Source of the DNA: Hondaea fermentalgiana
Taxonomy: Eukaryota; Sar; Bigyra; Thraustochytrida; Thraustochytriidae
Assembly: GCA_014084085.1 (NCBI GenBank)
Contig: NPFB01000096.1
Coordinates: 12,841-76,840, forward strand
Reading direction: 5' to 3'
DNA: 64,000 nucleotides
This document shows, piece after piece, positions 62,347 through 64,000 of this stretch (positions within the stretch are counted from its first letter, which is position 1; every line of letters begins with the position of its first letter). The position numbers were made by a program, and so were the translations under genes. Below the pieces are notes generated by a model. That model was not told where the DNA came from, did not search any database, and worked only from the letters and a program-made list of their open reading frames with translations.

Positions 62347-64000
62347 ATGCGCAAGAGAGGTCGCGCTGCTGCTGCTACTGCTGCTGCTCCTCCAACTCCT
62401 GCCAAAGACGCTGTTGCAAAACCACAAAATCAGGAGGCTGAAAAGGAAGCAGCCGCAGACCTCGCGAGCTCCTGGTCCTCCTTGGAGAAAGGCCCAATAT
62501 TCGTCGACAATGACGACCGGGCCGAGCCTACTTCGTCAGCAAAGTTCGACGGGACAACAAAAAACGACAATTCCGCGAGGGCCTCTTCTACGCCATCTTT
62601 GCGCACCTCCTCAGGCAAAGACAAATCAAAGTCCACTAGCAAGGTGTCGGGAGACCAAGAACTGACGCTCAACGACGCAGAGATACCACCGAGCCACTCA
62701 GAGAATAGTGGCGAGGTACATCAAAACAGGGACACGCCAAAGTCCAAAAAGAAGGCCAAGTCTAAGCGCGCAGCAAAGCAAGCTCAGCGCGAAAGGGCCG
62801 GTTCTTTGTCTGCAAAAGAGACGCTGGCCGTGTCCTCGTCTTCGTCCTCGTCTTCGGCATTGTCATCTTCACAGAACAATGCGGTACAAGAAAGTCGCAC
62901 AAGTGACGTCTCACCTCGTGCCGAGCCGCTGACGCAGCCAGATTCACCTTCTCAAATTGACAAAGCGTCCGATGTGACCAAAAAAACGAGAATGTCCTCC
63001 AAGGCTTCATCCCCGAACGGTAAAGCCGCAGCTCGAGCCAAAAATCGCAATGGCTCTCAGACTGCCACATTGCATACGCAAGAACAACGCGAAGATCGAA
63101 GGGCTCGCAGCGCAAGGTCTGGCTCTGAAAGTGACAACTCGCGCGGTAAGACGCGAGGTCAAGCGTCTTCCACGGATGCACATCCCGAGCAAGAAAAAGG
63201 AGTCTTGAACAACAGCGGGAATAATAATCCCGTCAAAGATGCAGAGGAATCAGATTCCCTTGATCCCGGGTCTCGGCGCCAGTCGCAAAAGAGGTTCGAG
63301 CGTATCACCAACCGCAGGGCGCGGCGGGCGCTGCGCGAAACTCCACTCAGGAGTCTCGAAAGGATAAGTCGACGATGGAATATTGCGGACGGCCTCGGAA
63401 AGCTGCAAACACCCAAGCAGGACGAACTTGACTCGAAAGCGAGCAAGACTTTGCTTGCAAGAGAAGACTCAGACGATTCACTCTCCGATGCATCCGCGCT
63501 TTCACTCGCCGACGTTGCGCCTGGGGAAAGGTTTCGCCCCGACCTGGATGCCGAGGCCTCCGACTCCTCTTTGGGGTGGACCGATGACGACTACTCGCGA
63601 CAGCGCATCGCCAAAGCTGTTGCGACGCAAAGCAAACAAGGTGGATACATGTCTGGAGTGGCCACCAAAGCTATCAATCTTGCGCCAAAGAGTCGACAAG
63701 TTCGTCGCATGCTTCAGGGCCGCCGATTTACTTCCGGTGTCTCCGAGGAACGTTTCAAGAAAATATGTACGGAGCGAAGGGCCCGAATGCTCGCGAAACC
63801 GACAGCGCTGCGCAAGCATCGCCGAAAAGTGCTTCGCGCCCCACATCTCGACCCCAAGGAAATGATTGGTGTCGATGCCCTTCGGACCTTTCCCGGCGTC
63901 TCCAATGGCATTCCGTGCCGCGTTGTGGGTCACCACATTACCAAAGGGTATACTGTCGAGTTTAGCGATGGCGAGCAGGAAGTTGTCAAGGATGCCAATG
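62347..64000 (+). CDS. Basic disordered nuclear-type protein, partial at 3' end
   Basis: From the ATG at 62347 the frame stays open to the last base (551 full codons), so the gene continues beyond the window. It is a long, Ser/Lys/Arg/Glu-rich disordered protein starting MRKRGRAAAATAAAPPTP. Basic patches (KSKKKAKSKRAAKQAQRERA, about 134-155; RRQSQKRFERITNRRARRAL, about 310-330) look like nuclear localisation signals. A poly-Ser run lies near 170-180. Near the end the sequence becomes ordered: VDALRTFPGVSNGIPCRVV then GHHITKGYTVEFSDGEQEVV (about 508-546), a pattern like the Tudor/chromo-type barrels of chromatin readers. A chromatin role is an inference from that fragment only. Confidence 0.75.
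   Translation, partial: MRKRGRAAAATAAAPPTPAKDAVAKPQNQEAEKEAAADLASSWSSLEKGPIFVDNDDRAEPTSSAKFDGTTKNDNSARASSTPSLRTSSGKDKSKSTSKVSGDQELTLNDAEIPPSHSENSGEVHQNRDTPKSKKKAKSKRAAKQAQRERAGSLSAKETLAVSSSSSSSSALSSSQNNAVQESRTSDVSPRAEPLTQPDSPSQIDKASDVTKKTRMSSKASSPNGKAAARAKNRNGSQTATLHTQEQREDRRARSARSGSESDNSRGKTRGQASSTDAHPEQEKGVLNNSGNNNPVKDAEESDSLDPGSRRQSQKRFERITNRRARRALRETPLRSLERISRRWNIADGLGKLQTPKQDELDSKASKTLLAREDSDDSLSDASALSLADVAPGERFRPDLDAEASDSSLGWTDDDYSRQRIAKAVATQSKQGGYMSGVATKAINLAPKSRQVRRMLQGRRFTSGVSEERFKKICTERRARMLAKPTALRKHRRKVLRAPHLDPKEMIGVDALRTFPGVSNGIPCRVVGHHITKGYTVEFSDGEQEVVKDAN

Overview
The window is nuclear DNA of a flagellate-bearing, gene-dense protist. Most genes are single uninterrupted frames, with only two short spliceosomal introns visible. 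Products are eukaryotic (RFC2, APC11, PEX6, RABL2, KIFBP) and several are ciliary. The mix of compact, nearly intronless genes, long intergenic microsatellites, and ciliary plus peroxisomal genes would fit a labyrinthulomycete/thraustochytrid stramenopile. That assignment is inference; nothing here is diagnostic. All strong starts are ATG, usually with a purine at -3, and many long frames extend upstream of the likely start through non-ATG codons.

Region 1 (0.5-26.6 kb) is a divergent pair of giant genes. The minus-strand gene (473-12784, 4103 aa) is an RNF213-like AAA+/RZ-finger protein with two clear AAA modules and an RZ finger, but no visible RING. The plus-strand gene (14381-26596, about 4070 aa) is an unrecognised giant protein with acidic tracts and one P-loop near its C-terminus. 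They share a 1.6 kb intergenic region built of about five decaying copies of a ~272 bp tandem repeat.

Region 2 (27-35 kb) holds RABL2, a probable mitochondrial single-pass membrane protein with EF-hand-like helices, PEX6 carrying an unusual C-terminal RBR/RING2-like zinc motif, and a small two-helix membrane protein.

Region 3 (35.4-38.3 kb) is a DNA transposon with 53 bp inverted repeats and an IS630/Tc1/mariner-type DDE transposase. Its left end is broken by a 100-N assembly gap.

Region 4 (38.8-53.9 kb) has an unrecognised beta-rich/Gly-rich protein, a coiled-coil protein, a secreted PA-domain protein, a CCDC191/SFI1-like protein, a disordered protein, an outer-dynein-arm docking-complex-like coiled coil, and a small Ser/Cys-rich protein. 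RABL2, the CCDC191-like and the docking-like proteins suggest a locally cilium-rich gene set.

Region 5 (54-64 kb) has KIFBP (minus) divergent from APC11 (plus, one intron), RFC2 (minus, one intron), a repeat-domain protein with an RS/poly-Ser acidic tail (minus), a long GC-rich spacer, and a basic disordered protein (plus, from 62347) that stays open to the window end. No rRNA, tRNA or CRISPR was found.
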